Shown here: positions 4,976 through 5,714 of the stretch, one piece after another
Numbering within the stretch: position 1 is the stretch's first letter
How the letters are laid out: every line of letters begins with the position of its first letter
Origin: Thermoprotei archaeon
GTDB lineage: Archaea > Thermoproteota > Methanomethylicia > Nezhaarchaeales > WYZ-LMO8
Direction of reading: 5' to 3'
Assembly: GCA_003650865.1 (NCBI GenBank)
Contig: QMSN01000072.1
Coordinates: 1 to 5,714 of the forward strand
Length of the DNA stretch: 5,714 nucleotides
Notes under the pieces: generated by a model
Seen by the model: the letters and a program-made list of their open reading frames with translations, nothing else
Databases searched by the model: none
Told to the model about the DNA's origin: nothing
Position numbers and translations under genes: made by a program

Positions 4976-5701
4976 GTGTTTGTGGAGCAAGTGGACATAG
5001 CTCCAACAGTAGCTGAAGTTCTGGGTTTTCACTTTAAGTGTCAAGGTAAACCGATAGCTCGCATAGTTGAGGCTGCTGATGGATGTGAGCACGTAGCTCT
5101 GCTAATAGTGGATAGCTTGGGCTACCGCGAGTACACGGCTAATGTGGGTATGCTCTCCTTCACTTCTAGGCTAGCTTCTAGAGGTATAGTCTTCAAGTGC
5201 CTCTCGTACAGCCACTACACGACTCCCTCCATAGCCACCATTCTCTGCGGGCTTAAACCCGAAGTTCACGGGGTTTTTAGGACCGAGCAGGCCTACACTA
5301 GAACCTTTAAGTGCATGCCTGAAGCCGCCTCTGAGGCTGGGTTGAGGGTTGCCGTGGTCATGGAGGAGTATGGAGCCACGTCATTTCAGGGGCTCGTGGA
5401 CTGCGTTAAGCCGATTGTCGATAGGCCAGATGTGATGGAGTTCGACTTGGAGGTGTGTAGAGAGGCCTTAGAGGTCGTGGAGCGCTTAAAGCCAAACCTG
5501 CTAGTTGCTCACTTGAGAACTCTGGATAAGCTGGGCTTTAACAGGATCTCTGTGACGCACGTAGACGACATCATTAAGAGGTTGGCTGTCAACTGCCCGC
5601 CTAACACGCTAGTGGTCGTGTGCGGCGACCACCCGCCTCACCAGGCTAGGGATGAGGTGTACGTAGCGCTAATAGCATCAAGAGCCTCAAGCATAATGTA
5701 G
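4976..5701 (+). CDS. Small alkaline-phosphatase-superfamily protein (type I phosphodiesterase-like)
   Basis: This is a metal-dependent phosphatase/phosphodiesterase fold; the substrate is unknown. From GTG 4976 it has 241 residues, short for the superfamily. The pattern VALLIVDSLGY carries metal ligand D46. HYTTPSIATILCGLKPEVHG carries the presumed nucleophile T82 (T-x-P-S) and the usual PEVHG turn. VVVCGDHPPH carries D218 and H219. LRTLDKLGF at 181-188 sits where active members have D-x-x-GH: D184 is kept but the His is F188. The expected last His, a few residues before the V-P-L strand, appears as E227; H222 might replace it. Residues 6-26 (VDIAPTVAEVLG, then GKP) resemble a motif normally near the C-terminus of such enzymes. 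There is no signal peptide, so it is probably cytoplasmic. It lies 76 bases after tRNA-Leu with no clear promoter. The fold is fairly sure, catalytic activity less so. Confidence 0.82.
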   Translation: MFVEQVDIAPTVAEVLGFHFKCQGKPIARIVEAADGCEHVALLIVDSLGYREYTANVGMLSFTSRLASRGIVFKCLSYSHYTTPSIATILCGLKPEVHGVFRTEQAYTRTFKCMPEAASEAGLRVAVVMEEYGATSFQGLVDCVKPIVDRPDVMEFDLEVCREALEVVERLKPNLLVAHLRTLDKLGFNRISVTHVDDIIKRLAVNCPPNTLVVVCGDHPPHQARDEVYVALIASRASSIM

Positions 5702-5714
5702 GTTGTATGGCCGA

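Noticed and set aside
4813..4998. Minus-strand open frame containing WDLNPRRP
   Set aside because: It is the antisense translation of tRNA-Leu, running into the start of the phosphatase-like gene.

Overview
The window looks archaeal, most likely a hyperthermophilic member of the Thermoproteota (Crenarchaeota) or a close relative. The signs are purine-rich ribosome sites of the GGAGGTG type, mostly TTG and GTG start codons, a BRE/TATA promoter in front of a tRNA gene, CCA ends encoded in both tRNA genes, and a tRNA-Leu that appears to carry a short intron in its D-loop. I cannot name the genus.

Left part (1-2298, + strand): the end of a peptide-type ABC importer operon. It holds the C-terminal part of a DppC/OppC permease, then a DppD/OppD ATPase, then a DppF/OppF ATPase. 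The genes are 3 and 9 bases apart, and each ATPase has a Shine-Dalgarno (SD) site at the end of the preceding gene. The substrate-binding protein and the DppB-type permease would lie before the window. Both ATPases have the four-cysteine tail seen in iron-sulfur members of this family.

Middle part (2299-3088): a non-coding stretch of 233 bases containing an 8-bp inverted repeat, then tRNA-Glu(CTC) on the minus strand with a good TATA promoter. Next is a small unrecognised gene on the + strand that begins inside an 81-base tract with no C on the + strand. It ends exactly against the stop codon of the next gene on the other strand.

Right part (3089-5714): a minus-strand, two-gene ABC exporter (DrrA-like ATPase, then an ABC-2 permease, reading frames overlapping). 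A 72-base divergent promoter region separates it from tRNA-Leu(CAG) on the + strand. After the tRNA comes a small alkaline-phosphatase-superfamily protein with an unusual N-terminus and a probably altered metal site.

The most interesting item is the tRNA-Leu gene. It is 18 bases too long, the extra bases lie in the D-loop, they fold into a near-canonical bulge-helix-bulge splice motif, and they look partly like a tandem copy of the neighbouring tRNA sequence. I saw no CRISPR array, transposon or phage gene.
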